A stretch of DNA of 10,260 bases from positions 1-10,260 of the forward strand of contig CAKUHW010000016.1 of NCBI GenBank assembly GCA_934659415.1, written 5' to 3'. The translations under genes and the position numbers were made by a program. This stretch comes from an uncultured Oscillospiraceae bacterium (GTDB taxonomy: Bacteria > Bacillota > Clostridia > Oscillospirales > Oscillospiraceae). This document shows, piece by piece, positions 1 to 7,034 of this stretch. The notes under the pieces were generated by a model. It made no database searches, was not told the DNA's origin, and saw nothing but the letters and a program-made list of their open reading frames with translations. Positions within the stretch are counted from its first letter, which is position 1. Every line of letters starts with the position of its first letter.

Positions 1-1
1 C

Positions 2-238
2 GGCGGCATCTCCACTGTGGAAAATCTGGACGCTCTCATCCTGCAGGTGAGTGCGGGAATGGGAGTATCCCTGCTGTCCAGCCGGGCCAGAAGCCGCCAC
101 GGCGCGGCCCTGCGCTTCATCCCTGTGGACGGGGAGAGCATGAGCGTGAAGACCTGTCTGGCCTGGAACCGCGGCAACACCAACCCCATGCGGGAGGTGT
201 TTGTCAAATTCGTCCGCAGCCGCCTGGGGCCGCTGTGA
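2..238 (+). CDS. LysR-type transcriptional regulator, C-terminal fragment
   Basis: An open frame enters from the left edge and ends with TGA at 236-238, giving 78 visible residues. The pattern fits the end of the effector-binding domain of LysR-family regulators: a glycine/valine-rich strand (residues about 12-22, AGMGVSLLSS), then a short strand before 'FIPVDGESM', then 'CLAWNRGNTNPMREVFVKFVR', where the family usually shows a tryptophan followed by an F..F+R helix. The DNA-binding helix-turn-helix lies outside the window, so target genes and ligand cannot be named. It converges on the liv operon and shares its terminator. GTG at 17 is only an internal codon, not a credible start. The family call is by pattern from memory; another type II periplasmic-binding-fold regulator is possible but less likely. 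Confidence 0.72.
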   Translation, partial: GGISTVENLDALILQVSAGMGVSLLSSRARSRHGAALRFIPVDGESMSVKTCLAWNRGNTNPMREVFVKFVRSRLGPL

Positions 239-251
239 ACACAAAAAAGAT

Positions 252-285
252 GCTGCGCAGGCAAGAAAGCCTGCGCAGCTTTTTT
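252..285. terminator. Bidirectional intrinsic terminator between LysR fragment and livF
   Basis: A perfect 11-bp stem (GCTGCGCAGGC at 252-262 with its complement at 269-279) encloses a 6-nt AAGAAA loop. It is followed by six T on the plus strand (280-285) and preceded by six A at 243-248, which read as a T-run on the minus strand. It lies 13 nt after the regulator stop and 8 nt after the livF stop, so it can end both converging transcripts. Confidence 0.92.
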
Positions 286-293
286 ATGTTCTG

Positions 294-995
294 TCAACCC
301 AGATAGGCTTTTTTCACCGCCGCGTTGTTCAGCAGCTCCCGGCCGGTGCCGGTAAGGGTGACCCGGCCGGTCTCCAGCACATAGCCCACGTCCGCGGTCT
401 GCAGGGCCATATTGGCGTTCTGCTCGATGAGCAGAACGGTGACCCCCTTGCGGTTGATCTCCCGGATGATCTCAAAAATGCCCTTTACCACCAGGGGGGC
501 CAGGCCCAGAGAGGGCTCATCCATCATGATGAGCCTGGGCCGGCCCATGAGGGCCCGCCCCACGGCCAGCATCTGCTGCTCGCCGCCGGACAGGGTGCCC
601 GCCGCCTGCCAGGAGCGCTCCTTCAGCCGGGGAAACAGCTCGTACACCCAGTTCAGGTCGGTCTCGATGCTCTCCTTGTCCTGGCGGAGGTAGGCGCCGA
701 TCTTCAGGTTTTCCAGTACGGTCAGGTTGGGAAACACCCGGCGGCCCTCCGGCACCAGGGCCAGACCCATGGAGACGATCTTATCGGAGGACAGACCGGT
801 AATATCCGCCCCCTGGAAGTGGATACGCCCCTCGGAGGGCCTGACCAGCCCCGCCACGGTGCGCAGGACGGTGGATTTGCCTGCGCCATTGGCCCCGATG
901 AGGGTGACGATCTTCCCCTCGGGCACCTCAAAGGTGATGCCCTTCACCGCCTCGATGCCGCCGTAGCGGACCTTGAGCTCACTCACTCTCAGCAT
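294..995 (-). CDS. livF: Branched-chain amino acid ABC transporter, ATPase LivF
   Basis: 233-residue cytoplasmic ATPase subunit that powers a HAAT-family (branched-chain amino acid/amide) importer as a pair with LivG. Visible motifs: Walker A GANGAGKS at residues 34-41, ABC signature LSGGEQQ at 135-141, Walker B IMMDEP at 156-161. The switch position is 'LIEQNA', with Q192 where most ABC ATPases have histidine; this Q is typical of LivF and not a defect. The end 'VKKAYLG' is also a LivF hallmark, and the length matches the family. ATG at 993-995 overlaps the livG end by 17 nt; a G-rich TGGGGGTGG stretch inside livG can serve as the ribosome-binding site. It is the last gene of the operon, followed by the shared terminator. 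Ligand specificity is not readable from this subunit. Confidence 0.97.
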   Translation of the reverse strand: MLRVSELKVRYGGIEAVKGITFEVPEGKIVTLIGANGAGKSTVLRTVAGLVRPSEGRIHFQGADITGLSSDKIVSMGLALVPEGRRVFPNLTVLENLKIGAYLRQDKESIETDLNWVYELFPRLKERSWQAAGTLSGGEQQMLAVGRALMGRPRLIMMDEPSLGLAPLVVKGIFEIIREINRKGVTVLLIEQNANMALQTADVGYVLETGRVTLTGTGRELLNNAAVKKAYLG

Positions 996-1839
996 CGTCT
1001 GCCACCCCCAGATACGCGTCGATCACGCGCTGATCGTTCTGCACCGCCTCTGGCCTCCCCTCGGAGATCTTGCTGCCGAAGTCGATGACGTAAATGTAGT
1101 CGGAGATCTTCATCACCAGGTCCATGTGGTGCTCGATGAGGAACACGGTGAGTTTGTGCCGCTCCCGGATCTGGCAGATGAACTCCGCCAGCTCCTGGGT
1201 CTCCTGGGGATTCATGCCCGCGGCGGGCTCGTCCAGCAGCAGCAGCTTGGGCTCGGTGGCCAGGGCCCGGGCGATCTCCAGCCGGCGCTGGAGCCCGTAG
1301 GGCAGGCTCACCGCCAGCTCGTCCCGGTGCTGCTCCAGCCCCTGCTCCTCCAGCAGGGCCATGGTCTCCTCCCGCATCCGCTTCTCCTCCTGCCAGTTCA
1401 GGCGGAAGGTGGCGGTGAACAGGTTGGAGGTACGGCGCAGGTGCTTGGCCGTAAGGATATTGTCAAACACCGTCATGGAGCTGAACAGCCGGATATTCTG
1501 GAAGGTGCGGGCCATGCCCAGCTTGGTCAGCTGATCCGGCGTCTTGCGGAGGACCTGGGTGTACTCCCCGGCGTGGGTGCCGGCGTACTGCTTTTTCATC
1601 TTGCCCCGGGGGTGGTTTTCGATGACCTTCTCCCCGTTGAACCAGATGGCGCCGTTGGTGGGCTCGTACACGCCGGTGATGCAGTTGAAGGCGGTGGTCT
1701 TGCCCGCGCCGTTGGGACCGATGAGGGCCACCAACTCCCCCTCCCGCACGGTGAGGTCCAGGTCGTTCACGGCCACCACGCCGCCGAACTGCATGGTGAC
1801 GTGGTCAGCCTTCAGGATGATCTTTTTCTCCTCCATCAC
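979..1839 (-). CDS. livG: Branched-chain amino acid ABC transporter, ATPase LivG
   Basis: 286-residue cytoplasmic ATPase, partner of LivF. Visible motifs: Walker A GPNGAGKT at residues 41-48, Q-loop Q114 in 'RTFQNIRLF', degenerate signature SLPYGLQRR at 178-186, Walker B LLLDEP at 200-205, switch histidine H237 in 'LIEHHMD'. The C-terminal 'VIDAYLG' extension is the usual LivG tail. It is about 30 residues longer than the E. coli protein as I remember it, because of an insert at about residues 72-105 between Walker A and the Q-loop (charged, containing HPRGKMKK). The ATG overlaps the livM stop by 4 nt (ATGA), indicating translational coupling. The Walker B glutamate and H-loop are intact, so it is probably active. 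Confidence 0.97.
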   Translation of the reverse strand: MMEEKKIILKADHVTMQFGGVVAVNDLDLTVREGELVALIGPNGAGKTTAFNCITGVYEPTNGAIWFNGEKVIENHPRGKMKKQYAGTHAGEYTQVLRKTPDQLTKLGMARTFQNIRLFSSMTVFDNILTAKHLRRTSNLFTATFRLNWQEEKRMREETMALLEEQGLEQHRDELAVSLPYGLQRRLEIARALATEPKLLLLDEPAAGMNPQETQELAEFICQIRERHKLTVFLIEHHMDLVMKISDYIYVIDFGSKISEGRPEAVQNDQRVIDAYLGVADDAESE

Positions 1840-2945
1840 TGCTCACCGCCTTTCGCCGGGGCAGTCTTCCCGCGGCAGAGCTTCTTTTTGATCCACATGA
1901 ATTCATCGTACACGGAGATCTCCCGGCTGCCCATAATGCCCTTGCGGAAGAAGAGCACGATGATCATGATGAGCACGGAGAACACCACCATGCGGAAGCC
2001 GGGTCCCAGCAGGGGCACCCGGGTCCCCGCCGCGGTGTAGGTCTCCAGGTCCAGAAACTTCAGCCACCACTCGCTGCTGGCATAGTAGATGAAGGCGGCC
2101 AGAATGGAGCCCGACACGGAGCCGATGCCGCCGATGACCACCACCAGAAGGATCTGATAGGTCATGCTGGTGGTGAAGGACACAGAGGACACACTGGTGT
2201 TGCACATGGCCAGCATGGCCCCCGCCACGCCGCAGAAAAAGGAGCTGACGGTGAAGGCCATACGCTTGTGCCGGGCCAGGTTGATGCCCATGGCCTCCGC
2301 GGCGATCTCATCGTCCCGGATGGCCTTGAAGGCCCGGCCGTAGGTGGAGTTGATGAGCAGGATAATAAGGAGGATGCACACCCCCGCGATGGCCGCGTAC
2401 ACCAGGATGTTCTTGGGAGAGGTGAAGTTGTTGATGGGGTCCGGGCCGTTGGTGAGGGGACCCAGCTGCTGCAGCTGGACCAGGCCGCGGACGATCTCGG
2501 CAAAGCCCAGGGTGGCGATGGCCAGGTAGTCGCTTTTCAGCCGCAGCACCGGCAGGCCGATGAGGAAGGCAAAGAGGGCGGCCGCCAGTCCGGCCAGAAT
2601 GAGGGCGGGCACCAGGGGCATTCTGAAGTTGATGATACTGTCGCCGTAGTTGCGGAACACCGCCGCGCGCAGCTGTACCGGGATGGTGAAGATGGCGAAG
2701 GTGTACGCCCCCAGCAGCATGAAGCCCGCCTGGCCCAGGGAGAACAGGCCGGTAAAGCCGTTGAGCAGGTTCATGGCCACGGCGGCCAGGGAGAAGGTGC
2801 ACACCTTGCGCACCACGGAGAACCACATGGAGGTGGACGGGGCCCGCAGCTGGATGAGGAGCATCAGGGCGAAGAGCACGGCGACGAGGATCAGGTTGCA
2901 CACGGTCCGCTTGGAGCGGTCCCAGAAGGTCGTATTCATGGTCAT
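1836..2945 (-). CDS. livM: Branched-chain amino acid ABC transporter, permease LivM
   Basis: 369-residue integral membrane permease, one half of the transmembrane channel with LivH. Hydrophobic spans are seen at about 15-33, 48-62, 66-90, 111-135, 180-198, 228-250, 262-290 and 318-335. Family signatures include 'NLLNGFTGLFSLGQAGFMLLGAY' in part (residues 59-81), 'LKSDYLAIATLGFAEI' (136-151) and the cytoplasmic coupling loop 'FKAIRDDEIAAEAMGIN' (206-222), which docks on the ATPases. The end is a basic hydrophilic tail (KKKLCRGK). Start chosen at 2945 rather than the ATG two codons later because GGAGAAGG lies about 9 nt upstream of the first. Only 4 nt separate it from the livH stop. Confidence 0.96.
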   Translation of the reverse strand: MTMNTTFWDRSKRTVCNLILVAVLFALMLLIQLRAPSTSMWFSVVRKVCTFSLAAVAMNLLNGFTGLFSLGQAGFMLLGAYTFAIFTIPVQLRAAVFRNYGDSIINFRMPLVPALILAGLAAALFAFLIGLPVLRLKSDYLAIATLGFAEIVRGLVQLQQLGPLTNGPDPINNFTSPKNILVYAAIAGVCILLIILLINSTYGRAFKAIRDDEIAAEAMGINLARHKRMAFTVSSFFCGVAGAMLAMCNTSVSSVSFTTSMTYQILLVVVIGGIGSVSGSILAAFIYYASSEWWLKFLDLETYTAAGTRVPLLGPGFRMVVFSVLIMIIVLFFRKGIMGSREISVYDEFMWIKKKLCRGKTAPAKGGEQ

Positions 2946-2949
2946 GGTC

Positions 2950-3831
2950 TCACACCTTCTCCGTTACGTTCTCGCCGAAAATGCCCGTGGGCTTGACCAC
3001 CAGGATGATGATCAGCAGGGCAAAGGAGATCACATCGCTGAAGTCCGCCAGCCCCACGGCCTTGGCCAGGCTCTCCACCACGCCGATGATGAGCGCACCC
3101 ACCACCGCCCCGGGGATGGAGCCGATGCCCCCCACCACGGCGGCGATAAAGGCCTTGATGCCGGGAGTGGAGCCCGCCAGGTGGTTGATGCCGGTGTTCT
3201 TGGCGAAGTAGAGCACCGCGCCGACCGCCGCCAGAAACGCGCCGATGGCAAAGGTCATGGAGATGACCCGGTCGATCTTGATGCCCATGAGGCGGCTGGT
3301 CTCAAAGTCCCGGGACACCGCCCGCATGGCCATGCCGAACTTTGTGTGGTTGATCACCAGCACCAGCAGCACCGTCAGCACCACCGCTGCCACCGGAGAG
3401 AGAAACACCGCCACCTTGTCCTTTACCCCGAACAGGCGGACGCTGTCGCTGATGAACGGGATGTCCGGAAACTGCTTGCTCAGGCCGCCGGTGATATAGC
3501 TCACCAGGTTCTGCAGCAGATAGCTGACACCGATGGCCGAGATCATGGACGACATTCTGGGGGCCTGCCGCAGGGGCGCGTAGGCGCACTTCTCGATGAG
3601 GTACCCCAGAATCACCGTCAGCACGATCATGATGACCACGCATCCCAGGATGGGCATGGACGGAAAGCTGGCCGCCAGATAGATGAGCATGATGCCCGAC
3701 ACCATGAACATATCGCCGTGGGCGAAGTTGATGAGCTTCAGGATGCCGTATACCATGGTATAGCCGATGGCCACCAGGGCGAACTGCCCGCCGGTGGCCA
3801 GGCCCCGGACGAGATAGGGGACGATGTTCAT
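2950..3831 (-). CDS. livH: Branched-chain amino acid ABC transporter, permease LivH
   Basis: 293-residue membrane permease pairing with LivM. It shows the LivH opening 'GQFALVAIGYTMVYGILKLINFAHGD' in part (residues 15-40), the coupling loop 'FGMAMRAVSRDFETSRLMGI' (165-184), and the conserved 'VVGGIGSIPGAVVGALIIG' (232-250). About eight hydrophobic spans are visible. The open frame extends six codons upstream to a TTG at 3849. I chose ATG at 3831 because GGAAAGG lies about 10 nt before it, inside the would-be extension, and the family normally begins just before this 'YLVRGL' stretch. It follows livJ by 75 nt containing a strong hairpin. Confidence 0.96.
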   Translation of the reverse strand: MNIVPYLVRGLATGGQFALVAIGYTMVYGILKLINFAHGDMFMVSGIMLIYLAASFPSMPILGCVVIMIVLTVILGYLIEKCAYAPLRQAPRMSSMISAIGVSYLLQNLVSYITGGLSKQFPDIPFISDSVRLFGVKDKVAVFLSPVAAVVLTVLLVLVINHTKFGMAMRAVSRDFETSRLMGIKIDRVISMTFAIGAFLAAVGAVLYFAKNTGINHLAGSTPGIKAFIAAVVGGIGSIPGAVVGALIIGVVESLAKAVGLADFSDVISFALLIIILVVKPTGIFGENVTEKV

Positions 3832-3853
3832 AGGATTCAACCTTTCCAAAAGC

Positions 3854-3884
3854 GCGGCAAAGGGGGCGGATGCCCCCCTGCCGC
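3854..3884 (-). other. Strong intergenic hairpin between livJ and livH
   Basis: On the minus-strand transcript the arms are 3872-3884 and 3854-3867: a 6-bp GCGGCA/TGCCGC base, then GGGGGC/GCCCCC with one G-T pair and a bulged T, and a 4-nt loop. Only a weak TTTT follows (about 3848-3851 region). It lies right after the livJ stop and before the livH ribosome-binding site. By analogy with binding-protein operons it may act as a partial terminator or as a 3' stabiliser giving more LivJ than permease. The structure is seen; the role is inferred. Confidence 0.6.
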
Positions 3885-3906
3885 AGCCTTTCCGGAATTT
3901 CGGGTC

Positions 3907-5193
3907 TTACTTGGCGATGGTGTCCCAGGCGAACTGGGCCATGACGGAGCCCTGGAAGGGATCCAGGAAGCAGATGCGGAAGTAGTAGTCGTGTCCCTCG
4001 GTGACGGCGGTATTGGTGCAGCTCAGGCCGATGGCGGGAACGCCGGCGGCGGCAAAGGTGTCTGCCGAGGCGATGGACACGCCGGAGCCGTAAGACCCCA
4101 GAGAGATCATGGCGCCCTGAGAGACGATGGCGCTGGCGGCGGTGACGGCGTTCTCCTCCAGGGAGCCGTTGTCGCTGAGATAGGTGACCACAGTGTACTC
4201 CTCGCCGCCGATGGTGACCTTGTTGTCCAGGGAGTTGGCGTACAGCACACCCAGGACCTCCTGCTTGCCGCCGGCGGCGTTGTTGCCGGAGGTGGGCTCA
4301 TAGATGCCCACGGTGATGACCTTCTTCTCCGTATCCAGCGCCACGCCGGAGGCGGAGCCGTAGTCAAAGGCGGAGGCGGGGGCTGCATCGTTGGCCACGG
4401 TCTGGACCTTCACGAACTCGAACGCGCCGTCGCCCGCCTTCTTGATGTAGGCGCTGTCCTTGATGGCGTCGCCGGTGGCGTCGAACTGGATCTTGCCGGT
4501 GACGGCGTTGTCATAGCTCAGGGTCCACAGGGCCCGGGCCACGTCCACGGAGGTCATGGCGGCCCCCTTCTCCTCCGCGGCGGCGCGGATGGCGGCCAAG
4601 GCCACGTTGTAGCCGTCAAAGCCCAGGGCGGACACCGCCGCCACGATGTCGTTGCCGCCGTTCATGTCGAAATACTCCGGGTTGGCGTTCAGCCAGGCCT
4701 TGAAGCCGCTGACGAACTCCTTGGCCGCACCGGCGGAGTCGTTCTCATCAAAGAAGGTGGAGCAGTACACGGGGAAGTCCGCGCCCTTGGCGCCGTCCAG
4801 GATGACGGAGGACTCCCAGGTATCGCCGGCCATGACCGGGCACTCGATGCCCAGGTCCTGGGCGTTCTTCAGCAGGTTGGCCGCCACCGTGGTGGAGTTG
4901 GGGGCGAAGATCACGTCGGCCTTGTTGTCCAGGGCCTTCTGCAGATAGTCGGAGAAGTTGGTGGTGTTGGTGGGGAAGGTCTCCATGATCACCTTGCCGC
5001 CCAGCTTCTCAAAGGCGCTCTGGAAGTTGTTGGCCAGGCCCAGGGAGTAGGTGTCGCCCTTCTCGGCCAGCACGTAGGCCACGGGGGCGTCCCCGGCGGA
5101 CTGGCTGCCGCCGGGCTTTTCGCTGCCGCCGGAGCAGGCAGCCAGGGCAAAGAGCATGGCCGCAGCCATCAGAACTGCAAGAAATTTTTTCAT
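3907..5193 (-). CDS. Substrate-binding lipoprotein of the Liv transporter, apparently circularly permuted
   Basis: 428-residue extracytoplasmic ligand-binding lipoprotein, first gene of the liv operon. A signal peptide with K2-K3 and a hydrophobic core ends at lipobox L17-A-A-C20, followed by a Ser/Gly linker, so the mature protein should be lipid-anchored by C20. ATG at 5191-5193 is set by AAGGAGG about 8 nt upstream; the frame stays open far upstream only because of GC richness. Type I periplasmic-binding (LivJ/Peripla_BP_6) blocks are present but in swapped order. Residues 36-265 carry what is normally the second half ('VAYVLAEKGDTYSLGL', 'NKADVIFAP', 'MAGDTW', 'STFFDEND', 'VSALGFDGYNVALAA', 'GKIQFDATGDAIKD'). 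Residues 291-428 carry what is normally the first part ('KVITVGIYEPTSG', 'LGSYGSGVSIA', 'PAIGLSCTN', 'YYFRICFLDPFQGSVMAQFAWDTI'). A linker at about 266-290 joins the old ends. The ligand is unknown; the operon suggests branched-chain amino acids or amides. Confidence 0.93.
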   Translation of the reverse strand: MKKFLAVLMAAAMLFALAACSGGSEKPGGSQSAGDAPVAYVLAEKGDTYSLGLANNFQSAFEKLGGKVIMETFPTNTTNFSDYLQKALDNKADVIFAPNSTTVAANLLKNAQDLGIECPVMAGDTWESSVILDGAKGADFPVYCSTFFDENDSAGAAKEFVSGFKAWLNANPEYFDMNGGNDIVAAVSALGFDGYNVALAAIRAAAEEKGAAMTSVDVARALWTLSYDNAVTGKIQFDATGDAIKDSAYIKKAGDGAFEFVKVQTVANDAAPASAFDYGSASGVALDTEKKVITVGIYEPTSGNNAAGGKQEVLGVLYANSLDNKVTIGGEEYTVVTYLSDNGSLEENAVTAASAIVSQGAMISLGSYGSGVSIASADTFAAAGVPAIGLSCTNTAVTEGHDYYFRICFLDPFQGSVMAQFAWDTIAK

Positions 5194-5275
5194 TTTGGTA
5201 TCCTCCTTTGTCTCGCGTTGGGCACAGCGCCCGGGTCCGGTATTTCCAGGGAAATTGTCCGCCGAAAATCCACCG

Positions 5276-5297
5276 TTCAAGGACAAATGTCCTTGAA
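5276..5297. promoter_or_regulatory. Perfect inverted repeat after the liv transcription start
   Basis: TTCAAGGACA at 5276-5285 is matched by its exact reverse complement at 5288-5297, with an AA spacer. On the minus strand it starts about 4 nt after the predicted liv transcription start, so it could be a repressor operator or fold as a 5' UTR hairpin. A smaller repeat (ATTTCC-AG-GGAAAT, 5242-5255) lies further down the leader. No T-run follows either, so they are not simple terminators. Confidence 0.6.
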
Positions 5298-5307
5298 ACT
5301 GCGCTTC

Positions 5308-5336
5308 ATTATAGCAAAGGGCAAAAGCAAATGCAA
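5308..5336 (-). promoter_or_regulatory. Promoter of the liv operon
   Basis: On the minus strand a consensus TATAAT (5308-5313) is preceded by TGC, forming an extended -10, and 17 nt further upstream is TTGCAT (5331-5336) as a weak -35. The predicted start is near 5301, giving a leader of about 108 nt before livJ. A short inverted repeat (AGTCAG at 5338-5343, CTGACT at 5348-5353) abuts the -35 box and could bind a regulator. Confidence 0.75.
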
Positions 5337-5488
5337 GAGTCAGTTTCCTGACTTTCATATTATTTCGGCCTGGATTTTTGTGGAGTCTGCCGGAGGACCT
5401 CCCCCTCTCTCCCTCGCCCCCGGACCGCCGCCGCCCCCGTCTCCGCCGGAGAACAGCAGTTTTTGGAAAAGTTTGTAGGAAATGTGCA

Positions 5489-5517
5489 TAGTTTCCGCCG
5501 GGTTTCTCTGGTATGAT
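5489..5517 (+). promoter_or_regulatory. Candidate promoter of the RHS N-terminal gene
   Basis: TATGAT at 5512-5517 is preceded by TGG (5509-5511), an extended -10. The -35 position (5489-5494, TAGTTT) is poor, so the promoter rests on the extended -10. The predicted start near 5524 leaves a leader of about 80 nt before ATG 5605. Confidence 0.45.
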
Positions 5518-5604
5518 GGATGCAGGACGCACAATCCCCGCGGGATGCGGGTCAGATCCGGAAAGAGGGCAGGTCAACAGAAGAGAGCACAGGGAGGAAC
5601 CGCC

Positions 5605-7014
5605 ATGTACAGGAAACCGATCCGATGGGTCAGTCTGCTTTTGTCGCTGATCCTGCTGGCGCAGCTGGCGGGCGAACCGCTGGGGAGCGCGCTGGGCCCG
5701 GCGGCCTATGCCGCCGCCCCCGCGGAGGAGGAGACCGCCCAGGCCTGGACCGCCCAGGCCCCCCAGGCGGCGGACAACACGGTCACGGCCCAGCTGCCGC
5801 CCACGGTGATAGACCGGTCGGACCCGGCGGGGAGCCTGCCGCCCCAGAGCGTCACCCCGCCCTCCCCCGAGGGCTGGACGGAGGAGGCGGGCTTTCTGGG
5901 CGCGCCCTACCTCTACGAGGTGGACCGGAGCGAGAAGGTCGCCCTGAACTCCGGCGCGCTGGTCTACGAGACGGAGGACCTGGTGCTGCCCGGGGTCAAC
6001 GGTCTGGACCTGGTGATCGGCCGGCGGTACAACTCCCAGAGCGCCAGCTCCGCCGTGCCCGGCGTGAAGGCGACAGAGTCGCGCATGACGGTGTACTACG
6101 CCAACTATTTCACGGAGAAGATCCATTACCTCCCGGTGTCCGGCGCGCGGGAGATCACGATCACAAATCTGGAGGAGAGCATAGGTCCCTTCCTGTACCG
6201 CATGGACGCCCAGCGGCTGGTGGATGCATACCAGGGAAGCGAGTCCTTCAGTGTGGCGGACGACGGGTGCTCCCTGAAGACCCGCCTCTATGCGGCCGTG
6301 GAGGACTACCAGGCCCGCGACTACACCATTGAGACCGTCTCCCGGCCCAACGACCACGACACCGGCCTGTACGGTCTGGGGCACGGGTGGAGCCTGCGCT
6401 TCAGCTCCATCGAGCAGGTAGACGGCACCAGCTACCTCCGCCTGGGGGACGGGGGCAGCTGGGAGATCAATTTTGACGGTGAGGGCTCCCACCTGCGGGA
6501 CTACCCCCTGGAGGACCTGACCCTGGAGAAGGAGTGCGGGGAGTTCAGCGCCGGCGGCACAGCCTCCTACTACCGGCTCACCCGCACAGACGGGCGGCGG
6601 GAGTATTTTGATGCAGACGGCCGGCTCATCGGCATCCGGGACCGGTACGACAACACCATCTCCCTGGTCCACTCCGTGGAGAACGGCTACCCCCGCATCG
6701 TCATCACGGACACCCTGGGCCGGACGGTTGTGCTCTCCGGGGCGGAGAGCGAGACGGGGCATGTGACGACCCTGACCGGGCCGGAGGGGCTCTCCCTGCG
6801 GTACGAGGTGACCCACGCGGACGGCCTGCAGGCCCTGGCCGCCAGCACGGACGCCGCCGGGCGCACCACCCGCTACAGCTATACCCGCCAGAGCGCCGCA
6901 TATAACCGCGCCTGGTATGCCTTTTTCCAGACTGTGCAAAATCCAACGGTCCAGCAGGTGTTGGACAAAGCCCGGGAGCTGGCCAAGGAATATGGCTTTA
7001 CCATCTATTTCTGA
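5605..7014 (+). CDS. Secreted RHS-repeat protein, internally deleted N-terminal part fused to a toxin-like tail
   Basis: 469 residues. ATG 5605 is chosen because AGGGAGGA sits 7 nt upstream and a signal peptide follows directly (basic R3-R7, hydrophobic 8-22, likely cleavage near AYA, residues 34-36); the frame is open 41 codons further upstream without such support. After a Pro/Ala-rich linker comes the RHS opening: 'VALNSGALVYETEDLVLPG' (from residue 112), 'LDLVIGRRYNS', 'GLGHGWSLRF' (about 257), then a few YD-type units ('DGRREYFDADGRLIGIRDRYDNTISL', 'TDAAGRTTRYSY'). Full RHS proteins are usually well over 1000 residues with many YD repeats and a DPxG-type core end; all that is missing here. 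At about nt 6885-6895 the sequence switches to 'AAYNRAWYAFFQTVQNPT..QVL..ARELAKEYGFTIYF', which resembles, from memory, the extreme C-terminus of some HNH-type RHS/LXG toxins. The catalytic part would be absent. It may be a non-toxic remnant or a pseudogene. Confidence 0.72.
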   Translation: MYRKPIRWVSLLLSLILLAQLAGEPLGSALGPAAYAAAPAEEETAQAWTAQAPQAADNTVTAQLPPTVIDRSDPAGSLPPQSVTPPSPEGWTEEAGFLGAPYLYEVDRSEKVALNSGALVYETEDLVLPGVNGLDLVIGRRYNSQSASSAVPGVKATESRMTVYYANYFTEKIHYLPVSGAREITITNLEESIGPFLYRMDAQRLVDAYQGSESFSVADDGCSLKTRLYAAVEDYQARDYTIETVSRPNDHDTGLYGLGHGWSLRFSSIEQVDGTSYLRLGDGGSWEINFDGEGSHLRDYPLEDLTLEKECGEFSAGGTASYYRLTRTDGRREYFDADGRLIGIRDRYDNTISLVHSVENGYPRIVITDTLGRTVVLSGAESETGHVTTLTGPEGLSLRYEVTHADGLQALAASTDAAGRTTRYSYTRQSAAYNRAWYAFFQTVQNPTVQQVLDKARELAKEYGFTIYF

Positions 7015-7034
7015 TCAGAACAGGAGAGATCACC

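Larger units (their letters stand above)
5194..5604. other. Divergent control region between livJ and the RHS gene
   Basis: No convincing gene is seen in these 411 nt. From left to right it holds the livJ leader with two inverted repeats, the liv promoter, a pyrimidine-rich block at 5401-5438 (G-rich on the minus strand), an odd-centred 13-nt inverted repeat at 5440-5452 (TCTCCG-C-CGGAGA), the candidate promoter of the RHS gene, and its ribosome-binding site AGGGAGGA at 5591-5598. The stretch around 5300-5375 is clearly more AT-rich than its surroundings. Confidence 0.7.

Noticed and set aside
201..2040. Long plus-strand frames opposite livF and livG
   Set aside because: Antisense shadows of clear ATPase genes with intact Walker motifs.
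2650..5478. 942-codon open frame on the plus strand
   Set aside because: It runs antisense through livM, livH and the binding-protein gene; its product is a low-complexity Gly/His/Asp/Val-rich shadow with no motifs, a common effect of GC-rich third positions.
5194..6939. Upstream extension of the binding-protein frame on the minus strand (1010 codons in all)
   Set aside because: The frame crosses the liv promoter and runs antisense to the RHS gene; the strong ribosome-binding site, signal peptide and lipobox fix the start at 5193.
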